A stretch of 37,215 nt of DNA, taken from assembly GCA_018398765.1 (NCBI GenBank), contig JAHBMJ010002981.1, positions 56,976 to 94,190 on the forward strand, in the 5' to 3' direction. The DNA comes from Chromera velia. Its lineage: Eukaryota > Sar > Chromeraceae. Positions 22,285 to 32,148 of the stretch are shown here, in pieces. Under the pieces are notes generated by a model. That model was given only the letters and a program-made list of their open reading frames with translations. It was not told the DNA's origin and did not search any database. A program made the position numbers and the translations under genes. Each line of letters opens with the position of its first letter. Position 1 is the first letter of the stretch.

Positions 22285-23660
22285 TGAAATTCTCTCCAAT
22301 TTGATCTTTCCTGTTTGAATGACGGCCTCTCCACTTTCATCGTTCTGTCCGTTTGCATGACAACCTCTCTACTTTCATTTTTCTGTCTGTTTACATGACG
22401 GCCACTCCACTTTCATCGTTCTATCGGTTTGCATGACGGCCTCTCCATTTTTATCGCTCTGTCTGTTTGCATGACGGCCTCTCCACAGCCATCTTTCTGT
22501 CTGTTTGCATAACGGCCTCTCTACTTCCATCGACTTCTATCTTTCTGTCGGTTTGCACGACGTCCTCTCCACTTTTATCGCTCTGTCTGTTTACATGACG
22601 GCCTCTCCACTTTCATCTTTCTGTTGGTTTATATGACGGCCTCTCCACTTTCATGTTTCTGTCTGTTTGTATTACGGCCTCTCCGCTTCCATCGACTTCT
22701 ATGTTTCTGTCTGTTTGCATGACGGCCTCTTCACTTTCATCTTTCTGTCGGTTTGCATGACGGCCTCTCCACAGCCATCTTTCTGTCTGTTTGCATGACG
22801 ACCTCTCCACTTCCACCTTTCTGTCTGTTTGCATGACGGCCTCTCCACTTTCATGTTTCTGTCTGTTTACATGATGGCCTCTCCACTTCTATCGACTTCT
22901 ATCTTTCTGTCTGTTTGCACGACGGCCTCTTCACAGCCATCTTTCTGTCTGTTTGCATGACGGCCTCTCCACTTTTATCGCTCTGCCTGTTTGCACGACG
23001 GCCTCTCCACTTTCATATTCCCATCTTTCTTTTTTGCTTGCTTGGTGGCTCTCTACTTTCTTCTGTCGTGCTTGTTTGCATGGCGGCTCTTCGCGCTTCC
23101 ATCTTAATTTCCTGCCGGCGTGTTTAACGACCTCTCTACTTGCGTCGTTCCTGTCGACTTACATGAAAGCTTCTTTGCTTCCACATTTTTTGCTGGTTTG
23201 CATGACGTGTTCCCAGCTTCCACCTTCGCTGTTTGCGTGCATGAGACTCTCCACTTTTGTGTATCTTGCCGGCTTGCATAACTACTTTCCGCTAGCTTCC
23301 ACCTTTCCTGCCTGCGTGTTAAGGGCCTCTCCAGTTTTATCAATCTTTTCTGTCGACTTGCATGAAAGCTTTTCCGCTTCCATGTTTCCTGTCACTTTGT
23401 AGGACGTCTTCTCAGCTTCCATCTTTCCTGTGCATGCACGATGACTTTCCACTTTCCTCCACTTTCGTCCGTCTTGCCTGCTTGCATAACGGCTCTCGGC
23501 GCTTCTATCTTTCCTGCTTGCGTATATGATGGCCTCTCCAGTTTCATCAATCTTTCCTATCTGCCAGCCCGTCTGATTACAGAAAGTCCGCTTCACTTTC
23601 ATCTTCCTTGTCTCCTCGCATAACGATCTTTCAGTCTTCATATTTTTTATCTTTCCGCGT
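22285..23660. repeat. Minisatellite with a ~38-bp unit, about 35 copies
   Basis: Units begin ATGACGGCCTCTCCACTTTC and end CTGTCTGTTTGC, with length variants where a CGACTTCTAT block is added. Copies between 22319 and 23000 are close to consensus; from about 23030 to 23660 they become progressively more diverged. Because 38 is not a multiple of three, the minus-strand open frames (MQTDRK.../VERPSYK...) are repeat translations and not evidence of a gene. Confidence 0.9.
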
Positions 23661-24190
23661 CTATGACGTCTGCTCCAGTTTCATTTTTCTGGTTTTTTTT
23701 TCTGTTTTCATATGGTTTATAATTGTTGGATGTTGACTTTTCCTGGACCAAAAAGAATGTTTTTGCCTTCCTAAAATGTGAAAAGCAGAATCATGGGGAG
23801 GTCCCAGGGAGTATGAAGTTTAATGAAGTTTACAATAACAAAAAACAATAAAAATTTCCTTAAATGATCTCACATCGAATTTCTATTAGAATTTTTAACA
23901 TATTCACCACAGTAATACATTGTAAGTTGACGTTTCTATTAGTTTGTATAAAATTGTTGCTAAGTAGAGATTGAGTAGGAAAACTGAATGGACTTATGCT
24001 TATTTACGGTTAGACATATAAGACTCTCTCTAGAGACAACAAAAAATAATTTAGGTAATTTAAGTTATAATTTAAGTATCACTGTGGACAATTCTACCAA
24101 TATTGAGTACTTTTGATAAAGACCTTTGGAATAATTTTTGTTATAACTTAAATTGTTTTGAATAGTTGTGGATAGTCGTGCAATATTGCA
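23661..24190. other. Third AT-rich island
   Basis: Starts abruptly where the minisatellite ends. It is AT-rich with several AATTTAAG/TTATAACTTAA-like short inverted motifs around 24050-24150. No open frame or RNA gene recognised. Confidence 0.4.
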
Positions 24191-24954
24191 AAAACACACT
24201 ATATAGAGACGAGCAGACGCACGGACACACGAAATCGTTTTCCGTCTTCTCTCTCCTACACACAGGCGCAGAGGGGAGGGAGCGCGGGGCAGGAGGGTGT
24301 AGAAGAAATGAGGAACAGTGACGGGGGGAGAGACTGGGAGTCAGTGAGGGAGTAAGTACAGTGAATTAAGTGAGGGAGTAAGTACAGTGAATTAAGCAAA
24401 GAGGGGGCGACGCAAAAGTTTGAGGGGGAGGGGGATAGGCGGGTGTGAAGACGGACAGAGAGAGATGACAGGCAGGCAGGCAGGCAGGCAGACGGGCCGG
24501 CAGAAAACGGCATGGAAGAGAGGAACAAGAGCTGATGTGATATGATGTAAAAGAAGAAATTGAAATGAAAAGAAATGAAAAGAAATGAAGGATTTCAAAG
24601 AGTCCTGGTCTTCTCTCCTTGTGTGAGTGAGTGTACGCACAGACAGACAAGACCGGAGACGTCCGCAGGGGAAGTAAACCGCCTCCCTCCTATCCGTTTC
24701 GACGCACGACCCCACCTCATCGCCGCAACAAACCAGGCCTCTCCTCCCTCACTTCAATCACATTCATTCATTGATTCCACCGGAGAGAAGTGAAGAAACT
24801 TGAATTTAATCCACGAGTCGGGACCGAGGCCTGCCAGTCTCCTCCACTCCTGCGTGCAGTCGGTCCTCCTGACAGAGAAATCCCACACACACACAGGGCG
24901 AATGGAGTCAACTGTCCCCCCACCCCATTTTTTCTTTCTCTAGTTTTTTTCGGC
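24191..24954. other. 3' flank of eL33
   Basis: Purine-rich DNA downstream of the eL33 stop codon. It contains a 26-bp tandem duplication (24344-24369 and 24370-24395) and a (GGCA)n run at about 24472-24492. No gene recognised. Confidence 0.4.
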
Positions 24955-26206
24955 TTAGATTCTGGAGGGGTAGAGCATGACTCTCACTCTGGCTCCCATG
25001 GCAGAGGAGGGCAGGTTCTTCTTGAAATGAGCCTTCACGACTCCAGAGGTGCCGTGGGGGGCAGCGACCTTGCCCCAGATAGTCTGCATACACGGATCAA
25101 CATACACACACGAGCCAACCCGTGAGAGACAGAGAGACAAAAAAGAGAAGCGGAAAACCTCCCGACTTTTTTAGATAGAAAACAAGAAAAGAGAGGCATC
25201 CAAGCATGAATGAGAGCCCACTATCCAACAACTCCATCCATCCATCCAGCCAGCCAGCCATCAGCCTCACTGAATACACTAGCCCGTTCCGCGTCGCACC
25301 AGCAACTGATTCCCCACTCCGCCTCATCTCTTCTGCCATCTTTTTCTACTCTGGCTTTATCTCTTCTGCCGACCCCTGCCCCCCCAGCGTCAGCTCTTCT
25401 GCTGAGCCCAGTACCTCGTCTCTTCTGTCAAGCGCTGCCCCTCCAGCCTCATCTCTCCTGCCGACCCCTACACCCCCAACTCATCTCTTCTGCCACTCCT
25501 TCTGCCCCAATCTCTCTTCTGCCAACCCCTGCCCCTCCAGCCTTGTCGCTTCTGCTACGAGGGACCAGTCTTCTGACAAGGTGTGGAGACACTTTGCCGC
25601 ATTCACCGCCCCATCCAAGTCCGCCCGTCCAACCGCCCCGACCGTCAGCAATCCATCAGCACAGACCAGCCCAGCAAAGCCCAACCATCCTCATAACCAC
25701 ACCCCTTCACCAACGAGAACAAAACACGAGAAGGCCCATGAAGCTATCACAGACCGCCTCAGTGAAGAGCAGCCCGCACAACACCCACGGACTAACTTGC
25801 CTTGTAAAGAACCCCCATTCCCCCACGTGCACATACAGAAGACAAGGCAAAACCTCTCTGGAGGGGACAACACAGCACATCTTATGGGTGAGTGCCTTGA
25901 CTGACCCTGAACTTGGTGCCCTTCTCGTCGACGGTCTTGGCCTTGTAGACGTAGCAGCACCTCTTGCCAACGTAGAACTGGGCATCCGGCCTGGTCTCGA
26001 GGCCCTGCACCTTCAGGAGTGCCTGGTTCTCATATTGGTTGGTATTGGACCTGCAGAAGAGGGAGGGGGGGGGGATTAGAGAGAGCAAGGAGGGTGGGAG
26101 AGGCAGGACCTTAGTTTTGCACGCACCTCTTGTAGCCAAGGAAAGTGGCCTTCTGATAGGTCCTGAAGGCGTTTCCTGCGCGCTTCTCAGACAGCTTCTT
26201 CACCAT
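24955..26206 (-). CDS. RPL35A: 60S ribosomal protein eL33 (L35Ae), 3 exons
   Basis: Exons on the minus strand: 26206-26127, 26050-25906 and 25083-24955. Introns are 76 and 822 bp and the phases agree, giving 117 residues. The product is a structural protein of the large cytosolic ribosomal subunit. Diagnostic stretches are ATFLGYKR near the start, [51 protein letters not shown] and the invariant end [11 protein letters not shown]. Animal eL33 is about 110 residues; the extra residues here are mainly an N-terminal piece ([19 protein letters not shown]). The ATG at 26206 is the only one in frame before the first conserved block. Intron 2 contains a C-rich minisatellite that is open in two plus-strand frames but is not a gene. 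The gene is divergent from SPT2, and a 5S rRNA gene lies between them. Confidence 0.97.
25320..25560. repeat. Degenerate C-rich minisatellite in eL33 intron 2
   Basis: Imperfect units of roughly 30-40 bp share CTCTTCTGCC followed by ACCCCTGCCCCTCCAG. They make long Ser/Pro-rich plus-strand frames, but the DNA lies wholly inside the spliced-out intron of the minus-strand eL33 gene. Confidence 0.75.
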
Positions 26207-26533
26207 TTTTTCTCTCCCAATTAATCGTTTGAGAGCACAAACCTTCCCTCTCAGACTACACTCTTCAACCAAAAACCTTGGTGGAAAACCGCTCCATCCG
26301 ATCATGCAGATTGTCGAGGTTGAATTTTGCGTGATGATCTTCGCGGTGTCACCATGTGTCACCCCTGACGTGAAATCCGGGGCCGGCGGGGGCCATATCC
26401 CGAATTTTTATCCTTAATTTTCTTGTGTGCGGTGTTGTGTGTAACACCGCCCGACTGTCAGAATATTCATGACCGGGGTGACACAGATGACTCGCATTTT
26501 ATGAGCCGGGCGAGGACTGCGAACCACACATTT
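26207..26533. promoter_or_regulatory. eL33 upstream region, with a perfect hairpin
   Basis: This 327-bp gap between the eL33 start codon and the 5S gene must hold the eL33 promoter and 5' UTR. At 26429-26450 GCGGTGTT and AACACCGC form a perfect 8-bp stem with a 6-nt loop (GTGTGT). It has no following T-run in either direction, so it is not an obvious terminator. No TATA box stands out. Confidence 0.3.
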
Positions 26534-26655
26534 GTGGTCGGCCATACTACATGGAACACACCGGATCCCATCCGAACTCCGAAGTTAAGCCATGTGAGGC
26601 CCGGTTAGTACTAGGGTGGGGGACCGCCTGGGAACACCTTCGGGTGCTGACCGCT
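26534..26655 (+). rRNA. 5S ribosomal RNA
   Basis: About 121 nt with the standard eukaryotic 5S order: GGCCATACTACATGG, ACCGGATCCCATCCGAACTC, CGAAGTTAAGCC, GGCCCGGTTAGTACTAGGGT, GGGGGACCGCCTGGGAA, and GGGTGCTGACC. Helix I closes between GTGGTC at 26534-26539 and GACCGC at 26649-26654. The internal control region (A box GTTAAGCC..., intermediate element, C box GGGGGACCGCCTGGGAA) needed for TFIIIA-dependent Pol III transcription is intact. A T6 terminator follows directly. It is a single copy here, not in an rDNA unit or a 5S array. Confidence 0.96.
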
Positions 26656-26660
26656 TTTTT
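26655..26660 (+). terminator. Pol III terminator of the 5S gene
   Basis: Six T residues directly after the 3' strand of helix I, the usual RNA polymerase III stop signal. Confidence 0.85.
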
Positions 26661-26939
26661 GTTCGCATTTTGCTTCAATGTACGCGTGACACATGCAAGC
26701 GATACATTTTTCCCGCCTTGTGAATTGTCCGTCATATATAAGACTCACTGTTCCATTGTTCCATGCATCACATCCGACTGTTATGAGGGATTGTATTCGA
26801 AGGCGAGTCGTTTCTTTTTCAGAGGCAGAAAACTTAGTTGACTTCCCTCAGCAGACAGCTTTTCTGTGTTGCTGTCTCCGATGTGCGTCTGCCTGACCTT
26901 TGCGTGACGAGCTTGACTTCCAGTGACGTTTCTTCCGCC
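26661..26939 (+). promoter_or_regulatory. SPT2 5' flank with a TATA-like element
   Basis: The 279 bp between the 5S terminator and the SPT2 start codon must carry the SPT2 promoter and leader. TATATAAG at 26735-26742 is the only TATA-like match; whether it is used is unknown. Confidence 0.3.
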
Positions 26940-27860
26940 ATGAATCTGGCAGACATTCTGAATCGCCCTGTGGCACGCTCTAGACCTGTCCAGCCGCCTC
27001 AGCCTCAGAAGCAAAGGACCGGATCGGGTCCGTTGAATGCATGCCACGGCATTTTTCTCTCGGTCACGTGCATGACTTCCTCTCTTCTGCTGACACATAC
27101 TGAAAACTGAAAGGTTGTGTACAGGATGGGGCGCTCTTGCCAAGAGCGCTGTAAGAAGAGAGAAGCCAATTTGTATCAATGCACGTGCACCGGCATTTCC
27201 GTCAACCCCCCCCCCTTTGTGACACAGAGTCTGTCTTAAATTCAAAGACAGTGAACTCAGTCTCCCGTCTACGCGACCACAGATGCACGGAAGGTTGCAA
27301 CGTGCTGTGGCGATGCGCCCACATGCAGATTTGTCTTAGCTCGGTTCCTTTTTCTGTCTGAAGTTCTCTCCAGAATAAGGGGGGAGGAAGGATGGAAGGT
27401 CTGGTTCTGCTCTAAAGGAGAAGAAAGACAAGCAAAGGAAAGGAGGGGGAAATAGTTGTGGAAACGAAGAATTCCTCCGTCACATGACACATCTTATCAA
27501 ACCCACTCATCCACTCATGCAAGAATATATATTGCCATTGACGCCTGCTTCTGCATCTCACAGATGGCGCTTCGTCTGCTGCCCCGGCCAGGGGTCTGTC
27601 CGCCTCTGCTTCTGCTTCCGGCTCTTCTTCAACCTCAACCTTTCGGTTTGCCCCCCCACCCCCTTGCTTTGCCAATGCCCGAGATAAGGTGAAGGCCGAG
27701 AAAGTGACGGTGGGTCAATTTATGGGGTCATTTTTTCTCTCTGTCCGCCTGTCCGTCCGTCTGTCTTTCTCCCTGTCTGCCTGTCTCCCTGTCTACGCGT
27801 GTCTGTGCATGTCTGTCTGCGCCTTGTCTGTGCATGTCTGTCTGTGCCTCTCTGTCTGTG

Positions 27861-27892
<32 letters not shown>

Positions 27893-28132
27893 ACTGACTG
27901 ACTGACTGACTGACTGACTGACTGACTGACTGACTGACTAATGAACAAGTAAGCAGCCAAACAGGCTGTCTGTCTTTCTGGGGGGATATCTGTGTGTTGA
28001 TCAACCTGTGGATTCTACCAGAGTGACGGAGCTGTGTGTGTCCTGTAATATTTCTATCCCCCTGTTTTTTCTTCTTCTCCTTCTTTGCCGCTGTGTCCCT
28101 CCCATGGTGGGCACCACTCTTCGTCGGATCGC

Positions 28133-28164
<32 letters not shown>

Positions 28165-31100
28165 TTTTTCTTTCTTGCTTGCTTGCTTGCTTTCTTTCTT
28201 TCTTTCAGTGGTGCCACCTGGGAAATTTTTGACGGGAAGCATGCCTCGATATCGGCCTGCTAACAGACAACCAGATAGCCTCCAACAAAGAGAACAGCTT
28301 GGCAGGCAGGCATCATGACATATTCTTCGGGAGGCCCTGCAGCCTTCCAGTCCGTCCACCGTTTTTCTTTCTTTCTTTTTCGCTGCGGTTTTGGGACGAG
28401 TCATTTCTTCTTCCTGCGAGCGGATCGTTGATCGATCGATCGAGTGCCCTGCCCTGCACTGACTGCTTTGCTTGCTATATGTCTTCAGGCTGCCGAGCGT
28501 GCCCGCACAGCTGAATTGCTTGCCCGGGATGAGGAGGATAGACGGCGTCGAGAAGCCTCAGAGGCGCTGTTGAAAAGGAAGGCCGAGATTAGGAGGGAGA
28601 TCCAAAAGGCGAACGAGACAATGGGCATGTCCAGAGACAGTGCAGAGAAAGCGGCTGCTTTCGAGAAGGTCAGAGTAATAGTAAGAAGATTATATATTAT
28701 TCGGTTCGAGGAAGAAGAAGAAAAACAAAAAGGCATGTCCAGAGACAGTGCAGAGAAAGCGGCTGCTTTCGAGAAGGTCGGAGGGAGGGACGAGAGAAGG
28801 GAGGGGAAGAAAGGAAGGATGACTCTTTGATACGTGAGAGAGATCAGATCAAAAGCTAGGTATAAAGAGTGATTTATACACAGGTGGATAGAGAGATAGA
28901 AGGGTACCTAGGTAGGCGGGTCCATACAGGTAGGTGGATGGACGTACATACACACATACACGTACGCACACACACACACACACAAACGGAGAGAGACGGA
29001 GAGAAAGAGAGGGAGAGGGAGAGAAATATGCACGCAAAGAAGTCCATTCCAATGAGTCAAAGGAGCAACGGACCGCGCAATCACGCAATCGAACCATTAA
29101 AGGCCTGGGAAAAGAAAAAAAAAAGAAGGGAAGGTGAATTGAGGTGCCAACCCCCTTTTCCTTCTCTTCTCCCTTCCCTGTCTTTGTTCATTCTTCCTGC
29201 CACCTACGTACTCACCTCCATCGTTTCAGTCACTCACCCTTTCCACCCATCCATCCTCTGTGTACGCCCATGCGAAGCACTGCAACGTGCCGTCATCCTG
29301 CCATCAGGTTGTGGAACTTTCAGACACACTTGCCGCATTCATTCATTCCTGAACCAAAATCATGCAAGGAATTGTCTGCCCCCCCTTTTGTCCGTGTGCG
29401 TGCTTATGCGAGCAGGTGAAGCGACTGACCGCCGAGAAGAAGAAACTAGACGCCTCTGCACCCCCAGCCCCACCCCCAGCAAAGAAACACCTCCATCCCC
29501 CCTCACCCTCACCATCAATTCGTTCTTCCTCTTCCTCAGCCAAAGCCAACATTGGAGGAATAAAACAGCCCCAGCAGCAGCAGCAGCAGAAACAGAAACA
29601 CCGCGTCTCTCTGTCCACAGAGCGCAACGTGTCTGGAGGGAGTTCCAAGGGAGGAGCCCCCCCACGGCTTCTCTCCCCCCCCCCCTCCTCGCCCGGTTCC
29701 TTTTTTTCCTTCTCCCCGTCATCTCAGAGACCCAAGGACAAACTGGGTAGCAGCGTGAATAATCGTCCCCTAACGCCGGGGTCATCAGCCTCAGGAGCAG
29801 GGCGGCCTCTGACTCCCTCGTCCTCTCTGGGGGGGGGGAGCGGAAGGGGGGGGGTCGGGAAGGGCCCCGGCCCGATGCGCCTCTCTGTGCCCTCTGCGTT
29901 GTCTCCTGGGCCCCGGCATGGGACCTCTGGTAGCAGGCCCAGCTCGTCCTCTTCGTCTCAGGGCCCTGTGGGGTCTGGGTCCGGGCCCCGGCAGCAGGCG
30001 GTGGGGGGGAGGGGGGGTGTCCCGCCGAGAGGAGCGTCTTCTTCTGCGGATGGGCAGAGGGACATGAGGAGGGAGAGGGAGAGACGCGAGGGGCCTGGTG
30101 GGGTCCGCCGTCGACCTGCATACAGAGAAGAGGAGGTAGGGGGCGAGATAGTTCAAATGCCTTCCTTGCTCTCTTTCTTTCTTTGTGTATTGCCAAATTG
30201 TTTGTGTGGGTGCAGAAAGGAAAACAACGATGTCATGCAGGAGTTCTCGTAAGTGTAGAGAACCAGGAAAAGAAAGAGAGAAAGCGAGAGACACAAAGAG
30301 AAAAAGCGACACAAACACAAAGACACACACACACACACGCACAAGAGAGGAGACACGCATAAATAAAAACGCTGCATGCAGTTGCGCCCCTGGGAGATTG
30401 AGATCGCGAAGGAGCTGGATGACTTCATCGTGGATGACGAGGAAGAAGCCGACGCAGCGCCTCCGCGTTAGTCAGCGCTAGTAACTCTCTCTAACTCTCC
30501 GTCCCTCTTGATTAGAGTAGATGCTGCATGGATTCATTCGATCAGTCTTTTCTTTCTTTCAGAGAAGGAAGGAAGGAAGAGTAACGCAGAGATGGCGGAT
30601 ATTCTCTTTCTTTTTGTTCGCCATGTCTAAATATTCACCGATCCCTTTCTAATTCGGTGGATGGTTGAAAAGCGGCTGAGGAACGGCTTCATCAACTTAG
30701 TGAGATCAGTGGATAGGCCACGGAATGAAGCAAGGACTGGCACGCAAGCGGCTTCGTCAGACACAGAGCACATGAGAGAATAAGGGAGGAGCAAAAACAG
30801 AAAAAGACCGGGCTTCATTTGAATTTTCTGAGGGGGGACTCATGCAGCAAGTCTCTCTGTAGCCCTCACTCCCGCCCTCCCTTAATTCCGCCCTCATGGA
30901 TGGAATCCCTCACTCCCTCTCTCTCATGATGTCCTCCCTCACTGAATTAGATGCTCTAGCTGACTGACTGACTGACTGACTGACTGACTGACTGACAGAA
31001 TGATCGATACTATGCAGATACCGTGAATGATCGAATATATATACGTGCAGATACCGTGAAGGCCCTGTTGAGGAGAGTGACCGGGTACGACCCGAGGAGG

Positions 31101-31243
31101 TACGCGCACATCGACGCTCAAGGAGACGTGCAGGAATCTTCATTCATGGCCGTGGATGCGGAGGAGCAACGGAGGTCGGTGGGTGGCCGGGGGACTCATC
31201 AGCAGTCAGGCGTGAATTAATCAGAAAGGAATGAATGGAAAGA

Positions 31244-31275
<32 letters not shown>

Positions 31276-32148
31276 CACTGCAAGAGCAAAGAAGGACTGT
31301 GGGTGCATCGGGGGAAAGAATGAAGGAATTAGAGAGACCCAGTGTGGACTTGCAGGACTAATCAGGTCAGCCTTGGGACCTAAGAGCCTGTAGAGGAAAC
31401 ACAGCAGGCTCCAGGCCCGTTGGGGGCTTTTCCCTGTGGCAGAAACAGCAGCAGCAGCAAGGAAAGGGAGGATGAGCAAGAAAGGAGAGAGAGAGGAAAG
31501 GGGAAAGTCGGGCAGCTAGGGGAGGAAGGGAACACGGATGGAAGGAAGGAAGGAAGGAAGAGAAATCAACCTCCTCGGCAGGCAGGCACCCCCTCGACCG
31601 ACGATTGTGAGTGAGTGCGTGAGTGAGTGAGTCAGTGAGGCTCCTTCCTGTCTCTCTCTAGCTTTTCACGGTCGAATTGAATGAACGAACTTTGGGCCTG
31701 CATGCATGAGAGGATGAACGAACCACGACTGTGCAATTGTCCATTTTCCTTCACCTTTGTGGTTTTCGTCTTGAATGTACCCCTTCCTTCCTGCAGTCGA
31801 CGGCTGGGCATTTTGGAGGACGAGGAAGAGTTGCGAAAAGAGATGCAAAGGGAAGCAGAGAAGCGGAAGCGGAAAGAAGACAGAAGCGGGGGGAAAGAAG
31901 ACAGGAGAGTCATTTCCAAGCCAGGAGGAGCAGTGAGGGAGGCCAGCAGTTCGGCCTTCAAACCCCGACCCGTGGGTGGTCGTTCCTCGGGCACCAGTCT
32001 GACTTCTGGTTCCTCGAAGAAGTTTTCGGGGACACAGCCGCAGTCGGGGCATGCGAAGACGCACAAAAGCTCAACAGGACCTAAATTGAGTTCGCAAAAG
32101 GGGCTGGCTCCATCAGCTTCAAAATCAAACGGGGGGAGATACACGTGA
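26940..32148 (+). CDS. SPT2: SPT2 family chromatin protein (histone H3-H4 chaperone), 7 or 8 exons
   Basis: Exons: 26940-27027, 27564-27688, 28489-28668, 29416-30135, 30382-30466, 31051-31174, 31797-32148. Phases all agree and give 557 residues. A further 33-bp exon at 30216-30248, with a strong GTAAGT donor, would add 11. The conserved C-terminal SPT2 domain is split over the last three exons: ELDDFIVDDEEE, then ALLRRVTGYDPRRYA, then SRRLGILEDEEELRKEMQRE and a basic Lys/Arg run. In yeast and animals this domain binds H3-H4 and the protein acts during transcription. The N-terminus (MNLADIL) also fits the family. Residues 72-131 form a charged helix (AAERARTAELLARDEEDRRR...). Residues 132-371 are a disordered Ser/Pro/Gly/Gln region. 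Direct duplications lie over the exon 3 donor and the 31051 acceptor and offer in-frame alternatives (+36 and +11 residues). Confidence 0.9.
27737..27944. repeat. (CTGT)/(CTGC)/(CTGA)n microsatellite in SPT2 intron 2
   Basis: Starts about 50 bp after the exon 2 donor, passing from CTGTC-type repeats to pure CTGC and then pure CTGA units. Confidence 0.9.
28133..28207. repeat. (TTTC)n microsatellite in SPT2 intron 2
   Basis: A TTTC run interrupted by a short GCTT block, pyrimidine-rich in the sense of the gene. Confidence 0.9.
28624..28779 (+). repeat. 48-bp direct duplication covering the SPT2 exon 3 donor
   Basis: 28624-28671 and 28732-28779 are identical, starting GGCATGTCCAGAGACAGTGC and ending GAGAAGGTC. 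The first copy is the 3' end of exon 3 plus the first three intron bases. The offset of 108 bp is a multiple of three and the DNA between is open. Confidence 0.92.
30957..30996. repeat. (TGAC)n microsatellite in SPT2 intron 5
   Basis: Ten TGAC units shortly before the acceptor of the exon at 31051. Confidence 0.9.
31013..31060 (+). repeat. 15-bp direct duplication covering an SPT2 acceptor
   Basis: TGCAGATACCGTGAA occurs at 31013-31027 and 31046-31060, 33 bp apart. The second copy contains the acceptor used for the exon at 31051; the first would give an exon start at 31018 in the same frame. Confidence 0.85.

Noticed and set aside
22613-23641. Minus-strand frames with repeated QTDRK/VERPSYK segments
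   Set aside because: The 38-bp period is not a multiple of three and the frames break with unit length changes. This is a minisatellite.
15483-23660. A CRISPR array
   Set aside because: Repeat units are contiguous (~820 bp and ~38 bp) without unique spacers, and the genome is eukaryotic with no cas genes.
25206-26079. Two long Ser/Pro-rich plus-strand frames (232 and 289 residues)
   Set aside because: They cross the C-rich minisatellite in eL33 intron 2 and then read antisense through eL33 exon 2.
29362-30252. A stand-alone 296-residue protein
   Set aside because: Most of this frame is exon 4 of SPT2. Splice sites and phase link it to the flanking SPT2 exons.
29990-30360. A minus-strand Pro/Arg-rich frame opposite SPT2
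   Set aside because: It is a shadow of the Gly/Ser/Pro-rich SPT2 exon 4 and a CA microsatellite.
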